Both the position numbers and the translations under genes were made by a program. Shown piece after piece: positions 53,175 to 63,865 of a DNA stretch of 64,000 nt (position 1 is its first letter; the number at the start of each line of letters is the position of its first letter). Source of the DNA: Ulva prolifera (taxonomy: Eukaryota; Chlorophyta; Ulvophyceae; Ulvales; Ulvaceae); assembly GCA_023078555.1 (NCBI GenBank), contig CM041199.1, positions 2,565,145 to 2,629,144 on the forward strand. Direction: 5' to 3'. Under the pieces are notes generated by a model. The model searched no databases. It was not told where the DNA came from and was given only the letters and a program-made list of their open reading frames with translations.

Positions 53175-54390
53175 ACGCTGCTCGTTGCCACGCAATCACC
53201 AACCTGAGGTGCAGAGCATGTTGCGTGCAGCTGATGTGCAGAGCACGTCGCGTGTAGCTGTGCTTCAGACCGCTTTGCGCTTGTTGCGTTGGTTGAGCAA
53301 TTACTCTTGAGCTGCCATAGAAAAATGAACAAGTTGCGTCCAAGCCGTACATCATGAAGGCTGCATCGTGCGACAATTTCGCAGGGAAACAGCAGTTCCT
53401 GCGGTACCGGTGTTCGGGAATGTGAGGCCCCGGTGTTGTCCTAGCTCCAGCTCTGTGCAGGCTGCCTGTGCGTTCGCAGCTGGATCGAATGCTGCTGCAT
53501 ATTAGTAGACTGCTGGATTGATGTCGTGATCCAGATCGCGCTTTCAGGCGTCTCCGCTGCGTTTTCCAGCATCGTTGGTCGCTGCGAGACAGTGTTAAAG
53601 CAGCGACGTACTCACGCTATGACCCAAACGCACCGCAACATACCAGCGAACACAACATGCAACAAGCTGACAGAATGTATAGTCGGACATTGTGCGCACG
53701 TACGTGCCCTTAAGGAGAGCAATGGGAATTAAATGCACTCTTTCACGAACGTTTGGCAATGAGTGGTCACGCATACTCTGTGCAACCCATTAATTTCAGC
53801 TGTAACATCAGCTAAGGCACTGCGGCAGGGACATACGCACGGTCGGGCAGGCAAACGACAGCCTGGACCCGTGTGATTGTCCCGTGCACGTGCGGTGGTC
53901 CCTTCGCAGAGCGTACAAAGCGGCGGCTGCTTTCCCGACCAACACATAACCACAGATGATAAGCAGTGTACATATGTTCAACATATCTTGTGGTCACAGA
54001 TACGTGGTGCCTCTGGCCAGCAACCTCGCGGCGGTCAGAGCATCGAGCAGCATGGTGGCACGGAGCTCCTTCTCGTGGCTACGTATTGTGGAAAAACAAA
54101 CTGAACTATTTTAAAGCTATGACTTCCACGTTGCTCGTGGCTAGGCAGTAGCGGCGAGACGTATCTCGACCTATCTCTGAGATACTTGCAATATGAACTG
54201 CTTCACACAGTACCGTTTGGACTGCGACCTACACATGCTGTCCAATATGTGCCGCCTTGAGCCTACCCATTATTTCACTACTGAGGCATGAAGATCTATC
54301 TCAGAACAGCATCAAAGCCTTGTGTATTCTGAGACCGTGCACATCCTCTGGCACTTGCACATTACAATGTCCTCGATATTGTGTATGGAA
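53175..54390. other. No convincing gene
   Basis: Short ORFs on both strands without motif. Confidence 0.45.
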
Positions 54391-54458
54391 CAACGGAGGT
54401 AGGCGCTAGGGCTATGCCGGGTGACAACGGAGGTAGGCGCTGGGGCTATGCCCGGTGA
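54391..54458. repeat. 34-bp tandem duplication
   Basis: CAACGGAGGTAGGCGCT begins at 54391 and again at 54425; the two 34-bp units differ at two positions. Confidence 0.9.
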
Positions 54459-54780
54459 CGTCCAATTCTGTCGCGTTCTAGTGCCAAGCACTCGGTGTCC
54501 CCCATGTTATTATACCCGCTTCGTTGTGCCCTCGCCACTCCCGCTAGCGAGGGACATCGACAGAACTGAGCAGCTTGTACATCAAAGGAGCAGCAGAAAC
54601 ACGGAAAACCTTTCATTGATCATAAAGAAAGACATCGTTGCTTTTGTGGCCGAAATGTACAAGCAATCTGTGCTGCAGTGGCTATGCAGACCTTCCGATC
54701 GGGATGTTGCACGTCTACCCGCCGTACCTCGCCTAAATAAAGCTAACATACACATTACTGGTCTCTTTGTCATCTTTTAG
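54421..54780 (+). CDS. Hypothetical ORF, about 119 aa
   Basis: The open frame has a helical stretch (KKDIVAFVAEMYKQSVLQWL). It lies just before the copy B part 2 junction. No domain; weak. Confidence 0.2.
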   Translation: MTTEVGAGAMPGDVQFCRVLVPSTRCPPCYYTRFVVPSPLPLARDIDRTEQLVHQRSSRNTENLSLIIKKDIVAFVAEMYKQSVLQWLCRPSDRDVARLPAVPRLNKANIHITGLFVIF

Positions 54781-54830
54781 GCTGGTCGTACTTTCGAGCC
54801 GGTCGGCTTGCGTGACGTGACCACAACACC

Positions 54831-55043
54831 AACGCACTTGGAACTCAAGCTGATGAGTCGACGCAAGTAGAGAATGAATCAATGCCGTATTACTGGCTAT
54901 GGCAGATACTGACACTTGTCATGGCAAATATACGTTTACGGTGGGCTAAGTATATGCTCATACATGCGAATGGCTTGTCCTCAACACTCACACAAGCAGA
55001 CCGCTGCAGGAATGACGATCATAACACTTCTACTACAGTGTAA
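54831..55043 (+). pseudogene. Membrane-segment tail of 30657-30971 (copy B), 5' truncated
   Basis: Keeps the acidic linker, the segment YYWLWQILTLVMANIRLRW and the tail, but the N-terminal third is lost at the duplication edge. Confidence 0.5.
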
Positions 55044-55159
55044 AAACAATGCATCTTCATGCCATGCCTTGATAAGAACACCACATTGTCACTCACTGCT
55101 GTGCTTCCCATGATTGTACGAGACGTTGGGATGATTGAGAAACACCCGACAGGGCATCC

Positions 55160-55570
55160 TCAGGATGCCATCCTGTACTTGCAGCCATAGCAGGTTACTC
55201 CAGCACCCTTGACATTCTTGTCTACTCGAGGAGGACCATTGACAGTAGCTGCTTGATTTGCCTTTGCAGTTGATTTAGCATCACATGCCCCAACAAGCCC
55301 AGAATTCTGCTTTTCTTTGCTTGCTGTCCATCGGCTGGCCCCACACATGGGTGTGGTGCAACGTGGTTTGCTTACCAGCTGCCTATTGGTGCTTATCCTA
55401 CAGTTGCCCCGCTTGTCCTCAGCGAGCTTGAAATTCTGCAGGACGTTGTTGACGTCCTCACAACTAAGACACGCAGCAACGGTATCTTTGCGTGGATCAA
55501 CGGTCCAGCGAATGCTAGAATTAAACGGTCAATTGCGCACTGAAGAAGCCGTATTCGACAGGAGGATACA
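55160..55570 (-). CDS. Cys-containing ORF (copy B)
   Basis: Same frame as 31088-31500 with one added codon (STAKANQ for SAKANQ) and few substitutions. A 3-nt indel that keeps the frame is mild support for coding. Confidence 0.3.
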
Positions 55571-55801
55571 TGTGCTGTATGTCAAACAGACACAGCAAGT
55601 TGCTATGATGTAATTCGTATGGTACAGCAGCTAATGAAACTAAGTTATGATGTGATACCGCTGGCATAAAATTCTCAAGAGAACGGTGGCACGAACACAA
55701 TCACGCCGGGAAGCGGGGCCTACAGCTACCAGAGTCGAGATCACACAGACGTGTTCAATGCACATGAATTTGAGGATACATGATATTCAGATATGTTGGG
55801 G

Positions 55802-56299
55802 CTACATGCACATTCCAGCCGATGAGTGATCTCGGCGCTGGTAGCTGTAGGCTGACCCCGCGTGATGGTGTCCATGCAACCTGTCTTTTGAAGAGCTTGT
55901 GCTGGTCCATGATTTCTGTTGCACTGACGAATGGAACAGTGTAGCAGCTCGACTCTGCAATTGATCAATAGTCGCATGTGTAATCCGCAGATCGCGGTCT
56001 AGATTTTCGGATTGCCTAGAACTCTGCGTGAATGTGGCTGGTCTAGTGATCTGATGCGGGGTCACAGCTAATGCCGCGCTCACGAACAGCTTGGCGTCTA
56101 GGGATTGGAGCACCTGGTTTTTGTGATCCGGAGTTGGTGTCGATGCATGGCATCTGTCAAAGAACCAGCTGATGTACACGTTGAGCCTGGTTTCACGGAC
56201 ATGGATCATGCGCCTGTGCGGATGTATGTAGATTCTCGGGCGAATGTGAAAGATTCTGTGTGAGAGTTTCGTGTGCTGTGTTGATGCCTGTTCGTGCAC
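55802..56299 (-). CDS. Hypothetical ORF, about 165 aa
   Basis: The minus frame contains TRLNVYISWFFDRC and a helical stretch (SENLDRDLRITHATIDQLQS). It lies just outside the duplication. No domain recognised. Confidence 0.3.
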   Translation of the reverse strand: MHEQASTQHTKLSHRIFHIRPRIYIHPHRRMIHVRETRLNVYISWFFDRCHASTPTPDHKNQVLQSLDAKLFVSAALAVTPHQITRPATFTQSSRQSENLDRDLRITHATIDQLQSRAATLFHSSVQQKSWTSTSSSKDRLHGHHHAGSAYSYQRRDHSSAGMCM

Positions 56300-56483
56300 C
56301 TCGTGGTGATATGCATGCAGTCATGGCATATTCCCGGCACGTGCACCTAATAAGGTCCCAAGCTTGGTAGGACAGGGCGCGTGTACGAGGCTGGTTTAGC
56401 ATGTGGCCTGAAGAGAGGCCCTTAGTAGGATTTTCACCTGCAGTGGGCAGTGCCGTTCATTACGCGAGAGTTGTGGCTGCAGA

Positions 56484-56948
56484 ATGACTACCGGCCTGCC
56501 CAAGAAGAAGGGGGGTCGGAGACGAGACCCGGATGCGGACCACGGAAGCTCAAGCGCCAGAGACTTGCACAAGTACTCAAGTGAAGGTGCGGGGGGTGGG
56601 CCGAGTTCGCACATCACCACCCCCAGCTGCGGAATCCCCAAGAAGGCTTCGCAACCGCGGCATGCATGCGCCGCAGTGCAGAAGCACGTGGGAGCACCGG
56701 CACTAGAGCGCCCGTGTGAAACGCCAGTTGCGATGCCACATGAGCGCCCCTCGAAGCTCCCACTGACCCCGGGGGGAAACCACGGGTTCCCGCTGGCTGC
56801 GCAAAGCCATGAAATGCATCTCGCTCCAGAGTTCGTTGCGGAATCTCCAGCGGTCCCATTCTCCCATCACAGACGCGTCCATGAGCGACGGGGAGGTACG
56901 CACGGTGCCTTGGCCCGCAGCGCACCACAGACTTGCCACGATTGTTGA
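56484..56948 (+). CDS. Basic/Pro-rich hypothetical ORF, about 154 aa
   Basis: ATG at 56484 opens MTTGLPKKKGGRRRDPDADH, a basic start that could be a nuclear signal. A Pro/His-rich remainder without domain follows. Minus frames are also open here. Weak. Confidence 0.25.
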   Translation: MTTGLPKKKGGRRRDPDADHGSSSARDLHKYSSEGAGGGPSSHITTPSCGIPKKASQPRHACAAVQKHVGAPALERPCETPVAMPHERPSKLPLTPGGNHGFPLAAQSHEMHLAPEFVAESPAVPFSHHRRVHERRGGTHGALARSAPQTCHDC

Positions 56949-57004
56949 CACATGTACACTGTGTTGCATGTTCTGTGACCACCGAAGCCAAGCGGGCATG
57001 CATG

Positions 57005-57289
57005 GTCCACATGCTTGCGCCAAAGTTGGGTAAACCTGCAGCCACCTGCTTGTGTTGTCTCCTTGTTCTAGAATGGACGGCTTAATGAAGACTGCGTTCT
57101 GTGCACACAGGAGGACCTTATCATCGCCGGCGCGAACATCATTATCTTCCCGCTGAGGTGGCGGGAGAACAGAGTTGGATCTCGGAAGGCACCCAGGTCT
57201 CAGCGCTACCTGCACATGGTACGATGGCGCCTCAATGCACTTTACCAAGGAACTGTTCAACAATTGCGTAGCGTGTAAGCAGGCACCGC
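57005..57289. promoter_or_regulatory. Conserved upstream region of repeat-gene 2
   Basis: Counterpart of 11490-11771. In this copy the plus frame EDLIIAGANIIIFPLRWREN stays open from a GTGCACACAG acceptor to a TAA at 57277-57279, so a short upstream exon or uORF is possible. Confidence 0.4.
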
Positions 57290-58241
57290 ATGTTAGGTCA
57301 ACCACGTGAGGTATTAGCCTGGATTCTGCCGCAGATGTCGCCCACTAGTTCATCTGTGTTTTTCTATGTGTGCATAGGGGTGGCTGACCCACACATGGAC
57401 CAGACGTACGTGTCGCTGGCCGTAACATATAGAGATGTCGCAGGGAACGAGAGCATTGCCGAAGTGCAGAGTGCACAGTCAAAGACGGCTGCACCGTCTC
57501 CAGAGCCGCGTAAGACAGCGATGCACGGGCGCATGCCAGCATTTTGTTCGCCAAAGCATCCTCTGACCGCGAAGGAGGCCCTCGTTGAGGCTCCGGAAGT
57601 TGGCGCGGCACCCCGCGCGAGCATCGAAAGCACGAATTCGACTGTTGCATGTGCTAGCCTGGATGATGCTGCAGCGGGGGGCTGGACAAGCCGCGGTGTC
57701 GTAGCATCGAAGGGCTCCAAAAGCAAAGAATCAGAGGGCAAAGCTGGAAGATCCGCGCGCAACATCACCAAAGCTTCTGGAGCCAGTGCAGCAGCGGGAA
57801 AGGTCACAGGGGGCAGGGACGGGCGCAGAGATGCTGATGATGCCGAGGCTGCAGAGAGCGCGGCGGGTGGACGTACGGCCGTAGCGAGCGTGGCTGGAGA
57901 CGGCGAGCCCGTGCAATGCGAGGCTGCCGGGGTGGCGGCAGGAGGGGAAAAGGCCGTGACCAGAGGCGATGGTGCCAGGGTCTGTGAGGCTACCGGGGGC
58001 ACGACAGAAGGGGGTCTACATGAAGAAGCCACACCTAGATGGGCAGCCAGCGGCAGCGTTGCTAGCAAGAGTGACGCTGAGGACATCCGGGCTGACATGG
58101 GCAAGGCACTTGGGGTCAAACCTGGACGAGGCGGCTGTTCCTTAGACTTTGATACGTTGTCCGAAGACTTCGATGTCCCGCACACCGAGGCACAGGTTGT
58201 GCCAACCCAACCAGCGTGGTGTCTCGTTAACCCACTTTTCG
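57290..58241 (+). CDS. Repeat-gene 2, exon 1
   Basis: ATG at 57290 is conserved with gene 1. A hydrophobic start (MSPTSSSVFFYVCI) is followed by an Ala/Gly/Ser-rich disordered region. This includes an 80-residue stretch absent from gene 1 (EPVQCEAAGVAAGGEKAVTR is part of it). It ends SLDFDTLSEDFDVPHTEA and PAWCLVNPLFG. A phase-1 donor G/GTGCGA at 58241 pairs with the acceptor CGTTGCAG at 58369, giving a 128-nt intron at the same place and phase as gene 1. The hydrophobic start might be a signal peptide or anchor, but it is short. Confidence 0.7.
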
Positions 58242-58369
58242 GTGCGATTCCGCTCGGCAATGTCCATCCAGCAAACCATTCGGCCGCGGCATAGGTGGCC
58301 GCTTTCATATGCGCGGGGCCATGCCGCTGCCGCATGAGGACTGGAGAATGAGAATGCCGTGCGTTGCAG

Positions 58370-61300
58370 GCCTAGTAGGTTCTTCACGGGACATCGTAAC
58401 TTCACCCGCAGTCGTAAAAACAGATGCAGATGATGGCGAGAACGTCCCATGCGCGGCAGGAGGGACCCAGGCCGGGGGGGGTCCCAGTGGAGGCGGCGAG
58501 GCGGATGGCGGCGAGGACGCCCCATGCGCGGCAGGAGGCGGCCAGGCCGGAGGGGGCCTGGGTGCAGGCAGTCAGGCCGGGGGGGTCGTGTGTCGAGGCG
58601 GCGTGGCCGATGTCAGCGAGGACACCGCATGCGCGGCAGGAGGGACCCAGGCCGGGGGGGGCTTGTGTGGAGGCGCTGAGGCCGATGTCAGCGAGGACGC
58701 CGCGTGCGCGGCAGGAGGGACCCAGGCCGGGGGGGGCTTGTGTGGAGGCCCTGAGGCCGATGTCAGCGAGGACGCCGCGTGCGCGGCAGGGGGCGGCCAG
58801 TCCGGAGGGGGCCTGGGTGTAGGCAGCGAGGCGGATCGCGGCGAGGACGCCCCATGCGCGGCAGGAGGCGGCCAGACCGGAGGGGGCCTGGGTGTAGGCG
58901 GCCAGGCGGATGGCGGCGAGGACGCCCCATGCGCGGCAGGAGGCGGCCAGGCCGGGGGGGGCTTGTGTGGAGGCGCTGAGGCCGATGTCAGCGAGGACGC
59001 CGCGTGCGCGGCAGGAGGGACCCAGGCCGGGGGGGGCTTGTGTGGAGGCGCTGAGGCCGATGTCAGCGAGGACGCCGCGTGCGCGGTAGGAGGGACCCAG
59101 GCCGGGGGGGGCCCCGGTGGAGGCGGCGAGGCGGATGGCGGCGAGGACGCCCCATGCGCGGCAGGGGGCGGCCAGTCCGGAGGGGGCCTGGGTGTAGGCA
59201 GCGAGGCGGATCGCGGCGAGGACGCCCCATGCGCGGCAGGAGGCGGCCAGACCGGAGGGGGCCTGGGTGTAGGCGGCCAGGCGGATGGCGGCGAGGACGC
59301 CCCATGCGCGGCAGGAGGCGGCCAGGCCGGGGGGGGCTTGTGTGGAGGCGCTGAGGCCGATGTCAGCGAGGACGCCGCGTGCGCGGCAGGAGGGACCCAG
59401 GCCCGGGGGGGCCCCGGTGGAGGCGGCGAGGCGGATGGCGGCGAGGACGCCCCATGCGCGGCAGGGGGCGGCCAGTCCGGAGGGGGCCTGGGTGTAGGCA
59501 GCGAGGCGGATCGCGGCGAGGACGCCCCATGCGCGGCAGGAGGCGGCCAGACCGGAGGGGGCCTGGGTGTAGGCGGCCAGGCGGATGGCGGCGAGGACGC
59601 CCCATGCGCGGCAGGAGGCGGCCAGACCGGAGGGGGCCTGGGTGTAGGCGGCCAGGCGGATGGCGGCGAGGACGCCCCATGCGCGGCAGCAGGCGGCCAG
59701 GCCGGGGGGGGCTTGTGTGGAGGCGCTGAGGCCGATGTCAGCGAGGACGCCGCGTGCGCGGCAGGAGGGACCCAGGCCGGGGGGGGCCCCGGTGGAGGCG
59801 GTGAGGCGGATGGCGGCGAGGACGTCCCATGCGCGGCAGGAGGGACTCAGGCCGGGGGGGGCTTGTGTGGAGGCGCTGAGGCCGATGTCAGCGAGCACGC
59901 CGCGTGCGCGGCAGGAGGGACCCAGGCCTGGGGGGGCCCCAGTGGAGGCGGCGAGGCAGATGGCGGCGAGGACGTCCCATGCGCGGCAGGAGGGACCCAG
60001 GCTGGGGGGGGCTTGTGTGGAGGCGCTGAGGCCGATGTCAGCGAGGACGCCGCGTGCGCGGCAGGAGGGACCCAGGCCGGGGGGGGCCCCGGTGGAGGCG
60101 CTGAGCCCGATGTCAGCGAGGACACCGCGTGCGCGGCAGGAGGGACCCAGGCCGGGGGGGGCTTGTGTGGAGGCGCTGAGGCCGATGTCAGCGAGGACGC
60201 CGCGTGCGCGGCAGGAGGGACCCAGGCCGGGGGGGGCTTGTGTGGAGGCGCTGAGGCCGATGTCAGCGAGGACGCCGCGTGCGCGGCAGGAGGGACCCAG
60301 GCCGGGGGGGGCTTGTGTCGAGGCGCTGAGGCCGATGTTAGCAAGGACGCCTCGTGCGCGGCAGGAGGGACCCAGGCCGGGGGGGGCCCCAGTGGAGGCG
60401 GCGAGGCGGATGGCGGCGAGGACGCCCCATGCGCGGCAGGGGGCGGCCAGTCCGGAGGGGGCCTGGGTGTAGGCAGTGAGGCGGATCGCGGCGAGGACGC
60501 CCCATGCACGGCAGGAGGCGGCCAGACCGGAGGGGGCCTGGGTGTAGGCGGCCAGGCCGATGGCGGCGAGGACGCCCCATGCGCGGCAGGAGGCGGCCAG
60601 GCCGGGGGGGGCTTGTGTGGAGGCGCTGAGGCCGATGTCAGCGAGGACGCCGCGTGCGCGGCAGGAGGGACCCAGGCCGGGGGGGGCCCTGGTGGAGGCG
60701 GCGAGGCGGATGGCGGCGAGGACGCCCCATGCGCGGCAGGGGGCGGCCAGTCCGGAGGGGGCCTGGGTGTAGGCAGCGAGGCGGATCGCGGCGAGGACGC
60801 CCCATGCGCGGCAGGAGGCGGCCAGACCGGAGGGGGCCTGGGTGTAGGCGGCCAGGCGGATGGCGGCGAGGACGCCCCATGCGCGGCAGGAGGCGGCCAG
60901 GCCGGGGGGGGCTTGTGTGGAGGCGCTGAGGCCGATGTCAGCGAGGACGCCGCGTGCGCGGCAGGAGGGACCCAGGCCGGGGGGGGCCCCGGTGGAGGCG
61001 GCGAGGCGGATGGCGGCGAGGACGTCCCATGCGCGGCAGGAGGGACCCAGGCCGGGGGGGGCTTGTGTGGAGGCGCTGAGGCCGATGTCAGCAAGGACGC
61101 CGCGTGCGCGGCAGGAGGGACCCCGGCCGGGGGGGGCCCCGGTGGAGGCGCTGAGCCCGATGTCAGCGAGGACACCGCGTGCGCGGCAGGAGGGACCCAG
61201 GCCGGGGGGGGCCCCGGTGGAGGCGGCGAGGCGGATGGCGGCGAGGACGTCCCATGCGCGGCAGGAGGGACCCAGGCCGGGGGGGGCTTGTGTGGAGGCG

Positions 61301-62101
61301 CTGAGGCCGATGTCAGCGAGGACGCCGCGTGCGCGGCAGGAGGGACCCAGGCCGGGGGGGGCCCCGGTGGAGGCGCTGAGCCCGATGTCAGCGAGGACAC
61401 CGCGTGCGTGGCAGGAGGGACCCACGCCGGGGGGGGGGCCGGTGGAGGCGGCGCGGCGGATGGCGGCGAGGACGCCCCATGCGCGGCAGGAGGCGGCCAG
61501 TCCGGAGGGGGCCTGGGTGTAGGCAGCGAGGCGGATCGCGGCGAGGACGCCCCATGCGCGGCAGGAGGCGGCCAGACCGGAGGGGGCCTGGGTGTAGGCG
61601 GCGCGGCGGATGGCGGCGAGGACGCCCCATGCGCGGCAGGAGGCGGCCAGGCAGGGGGGGGCCTGGGTGTAGGCAGCGAGGCGGATCGCGGCGAGGACGC
61701 CCCATGCGCGGCAGGAGGCGGCCAGACCGGAGGGGGCCTGGGTGTAGGCGGCCAGGCGGATGGCGGCGAGGACGCCCCATGCGCGGCAGGAGGCGGCCAG
61801 ACCGGAGGGGGCCTGGGTGGAGGCGGCGCGGCGGATGGCGGCGAGGACGCCCCATGCGCGGCAGGAGGCGGCCAGGCCGGAGGGGGCCTGGGTGTAGGCG
61901 GTGAGGCGGATGGCGGCGAGGACGACCCATGCGCGATGCAGGACAACGCCGAGGAGGTTTTGGCTGGAGGCGTCCACGCAGAGGAGATCGAAGCTGCCGT
62001 GAGCGAGGCGGACGGAGCCCAGTCCGGAGCGAGCGCGGCTAAAGGCGGCGACGCTGGCTATGGCGCGGCTGCCGCAGTCGCAGCGGGAGGGGGCAGGGCC
62101 G
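58370..62101 (+). CDS. Repeat-gene 2, exon 2: about 46 copies of a 25-aa Gly/Cys/Asp repeat
   Basis: After GLVGSSRDIVTSPAVVKTDA the exon is an uninterrupted array of a 75-bp unit from about 58441 to 61935. Main unit types are GGTQAGGGLCGGAEADVSED+AACAA, GGGQSGGGLGVGSEADRGED+APCAA, GGGQTGGGLGVGGQADGGED+APCAA and a GGGPGGGGEADGGEDVP type. Each keeps one Cys in CAA, an acidic (E/D)D pair and a Gly-rich loop. Four unit types recur in order as a 300-bp higher-order repeat. A non-repeat tail follows (EEIEAAVSEADGAQSG). A phase-1 donor G/GTGCGA at 62101 joins the membrane exon. Equivalent minus-strand frames are also open (one 1249 codons); conserved splicing and unique flanks favour plus. Confidence 0.7.
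58441..61935. repeat. 75-bp minisatellite, about 46 units, 300-bp higher-order structure
   Basis: Strict 75-bp period with no unit-length change. Blocks of 300 bp recur almost without difference (59101-59400, 59401-59520, 60361-60660, 60661-60960). This is recent homogenisation by unequal exchange or gene conversion. The gene 1 array (12720-13440) is the old, degenerate relative. Confidence 0.95.
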
Positions 62102-62387
62102 GTGCGAGCTGCTCCTCCCATGCATTTCTGGCAGCCGTGGAATAGCCACATGTATATGCATGGATTGGCATGTCGCTTTCAGGTCCCGCACCAGAAGCGG
62201 CGCCGTCCCTCCGATGCTCAACGCCTTTCCATCATGGGTGGCACTTGTTTTCACATCCAGCTTGCGGCCCGGTCCGGCAGACCTCCACGTATGCAGTGGC
62301 TAGCAGTGTGAAGTGTACACAATGTTTCATAGCCCGTCTCTGAACGGTGCACTATGGCGGAGCAAGTAGACCTGTTTTGTAATGCAG

Positions 62388-62629
62388 GTTTGGTCAAGGT
62401 GGTAGTTATGCTGGTGCTGGTGATTGCGAGTGCATTGCTGGCTGCACATGTGCTCCTGTGGCCTGCCCAGATGCCTCCCCAGAATGTCAAGTCGCGGACT
62501 CCGCACGGGACCTGGAAATGGAGAGCGCCCCAGCTTGTTGCGAGCATGAAATCACCTGCTATTTCAGTGCATCCAAGGAAGCAGTGGTCCCAGCATGATA
62601 TTAGGGATCGGAGTGCATCCAAGCACGAA
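62388..62629 (+). CDS. Repeat-gene 2, membrane-segment exon
   Basis: Acceptor TTTTGTAATGCAG, phase 1. It encodes GLVKVVVMLVLVIASALLAA, a membrane segment, then a basic polar stretch (VKSRTPHGTWKWRAPQ; DIRDRSASKHE). A strong donor GAA/GTGAGTA at 62629 is phase 0 and joins the next exon in frame. Without splicing the frame would end at 62710. The 5' intron is 62102-62387 (286 nt). Confidence 0.65.
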
Positions 62630-62904
62630 GTGAGTACGCAGTCACGTCTTGTCTCGGTATGTTTTTCTGAGCCCAGGTGGTCCAAGCAGTTCATGTCCCA
62701 CATATTTTGAATTATTTGTGTGGTAGGTTCTAGCCGATGACACGAACCCACAATGATATTGGTTGCTTTGCAGTAACTGCTGGAGCTCCAATCGCAATCA
62801 CATATCGCATGTGCTGTCCATCTAAAGTCTCAAATGGACACAACTACAAGCATGTGCTGTACCCATTTTCAAGTGCTGCAAGCAATTCAAACAATTATGC
62901 GCAG

Positions 62905-63261
62905 GTAGCATCAGAGGCTGCGTCCACAGCGATAGGTGCAGAGATGGGAGATTTCCTGAACAGTGTCGTTTGCGATGCGGACATCAGCACACCTGCGTTG
63001 CCCAAGTGGCACTTGGTGCATGATACCTGTGGTATCACAGCACCCACCGCAAACGACAACGTCTCTGGTCATATGACCATGCTTGACGCTGTCACCGACA
63101 CACAGGGACCTGGTAGGGCTGCACAGCCAATGCTGAAGATCTATGTGGACACGCCTGCTCACATGACTGACATGCACAGGACAAGCTCGGCACTGTCTAC
63201 ATTTAGAAACATTCTGGGGATCGACTTCACTCCCGCCACATGTAGCGCTCTGCTGACGGAG
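62905..63261 (+). CDS. Repeat-gene 2, ectodomain-type exon 1 (119 codons, phase 0-0)
   Basis: Acceptor TTATGCGCAG and donor GAG/GTATGA bracket an exon of exactly 119 codons. Core motifs VVCDADI, KWHLVHDTCG, NDNVSGHMTMLDAVT and IDFTPATCSALLTE match the post-membrane region of the 25-kb gene (PMWHLVHDTC, VSGHVSMLDAVT, IDFSPATCSSLQTE), at about 60% by eye. Three conserved Cys suggest a small disulfide-bonded domain on the far side of the membrane from the repeats. I recognise no named domain. Confidence 0.7.
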
Positions 63262-63499
63262 GTATGATTCTGCAGTTGGGACATGAGTAAAGTCTGCTCA
63301 CGCCGCTGAGCAACTCGCATACGCTGTTTCGCAGTTTCCCATCTCGCTGCCTTTGCCGGTAGAACCAAGTGTCAGAAGTCTGAGTCCACTGCCCGTACAT
63401 GCAGCCATCTAGACAGGTAGCTACGTGTGGCCAGCCACAGAGTGAAAATACTCCTGTGAACATTGTTGCGTGGCCAGCATTCCAACCCATCATGTGCAG

Positions 63500-63865
63500 G
63501 CCGTACAGATGTCTGCGCCTGCAGCGAATGATACAGCATTGCTCGGAAGAAAACACAGATTTGAGACTGATGTGGACATCCGAGACCGTTGCACACCCTC
63601 ACCGATTGAGTTGCCGTTAGCATACGGCAGACGTGACATCAGATGCGCAGTCTCGGGCCGGAACAGCATGTTTAGCCCAGTGCACGCGCTGGGTTCGCTC
63701 TCTGACACACACATGCCCATCGCGGCCACCCTAGCGCTTCTGCTTGACGCTACAGGGGAATTGTCAGCTGATGTTGCAACTCTACACGGGACGACAATAC
63801 TTCCTGACGTCATACACATACTGACTCGCGGCTCCACCAGCCCCACATGTCCTGCTTCTTCAGAG
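63500..63865 (+). CDS. Repeat-gene 2, ectodomain-type exon 2 (122 codons, phase 0-0)
   Basis: Acceptor CATCATGTGCAG and donor GAG/GTGCGC bracket 122 codons; the frame stays open to the window end. It carries ETDVDIRDRCTPSP (compare STDVDADICTTVSP in the 25-kb gene), a helical middle (IAATLALLLDATGELSADVA) and an end SPTCPASSE like SPATCSSLQTE. It is a diverged tandem copy of the previous exon. An intron motif 46 nt downstream (CAAGGGGGACCGATCAATGC) is shared with the 25-kb gene. More exons are expected beyond 64000. Confidence 0.6.

Larger units (their letters stand above)
54831..55784. repeat. Segmental duplication, copy B part 2
   Basis: Copy of 30750-31709 in the same orientation. It stops at CATGATA, before the piggyBac-like C-terminal domain of copy A. 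Confidence 0.9.

Noticed and set aside
52579-53376. 265-codon minus-strand ORF rich in Thr/Pro/Arg/His
   Set aside because: Its length comes from the A-depleted block, which cannot form TAA or TAG easily on one strand; no other coding evidence.
58402-62151. Minus-strand ORF of 1249 codons across the 75-bp array
   Set aside because: The unit is a multiple of three and stop-free in several frames, so long ORFs on both strands are automatic. The plus strand has the conserved start, splice sites in matching phase and the membrane exon. Not fully excluded: a Pro-rich frame also exists on the minus strand.
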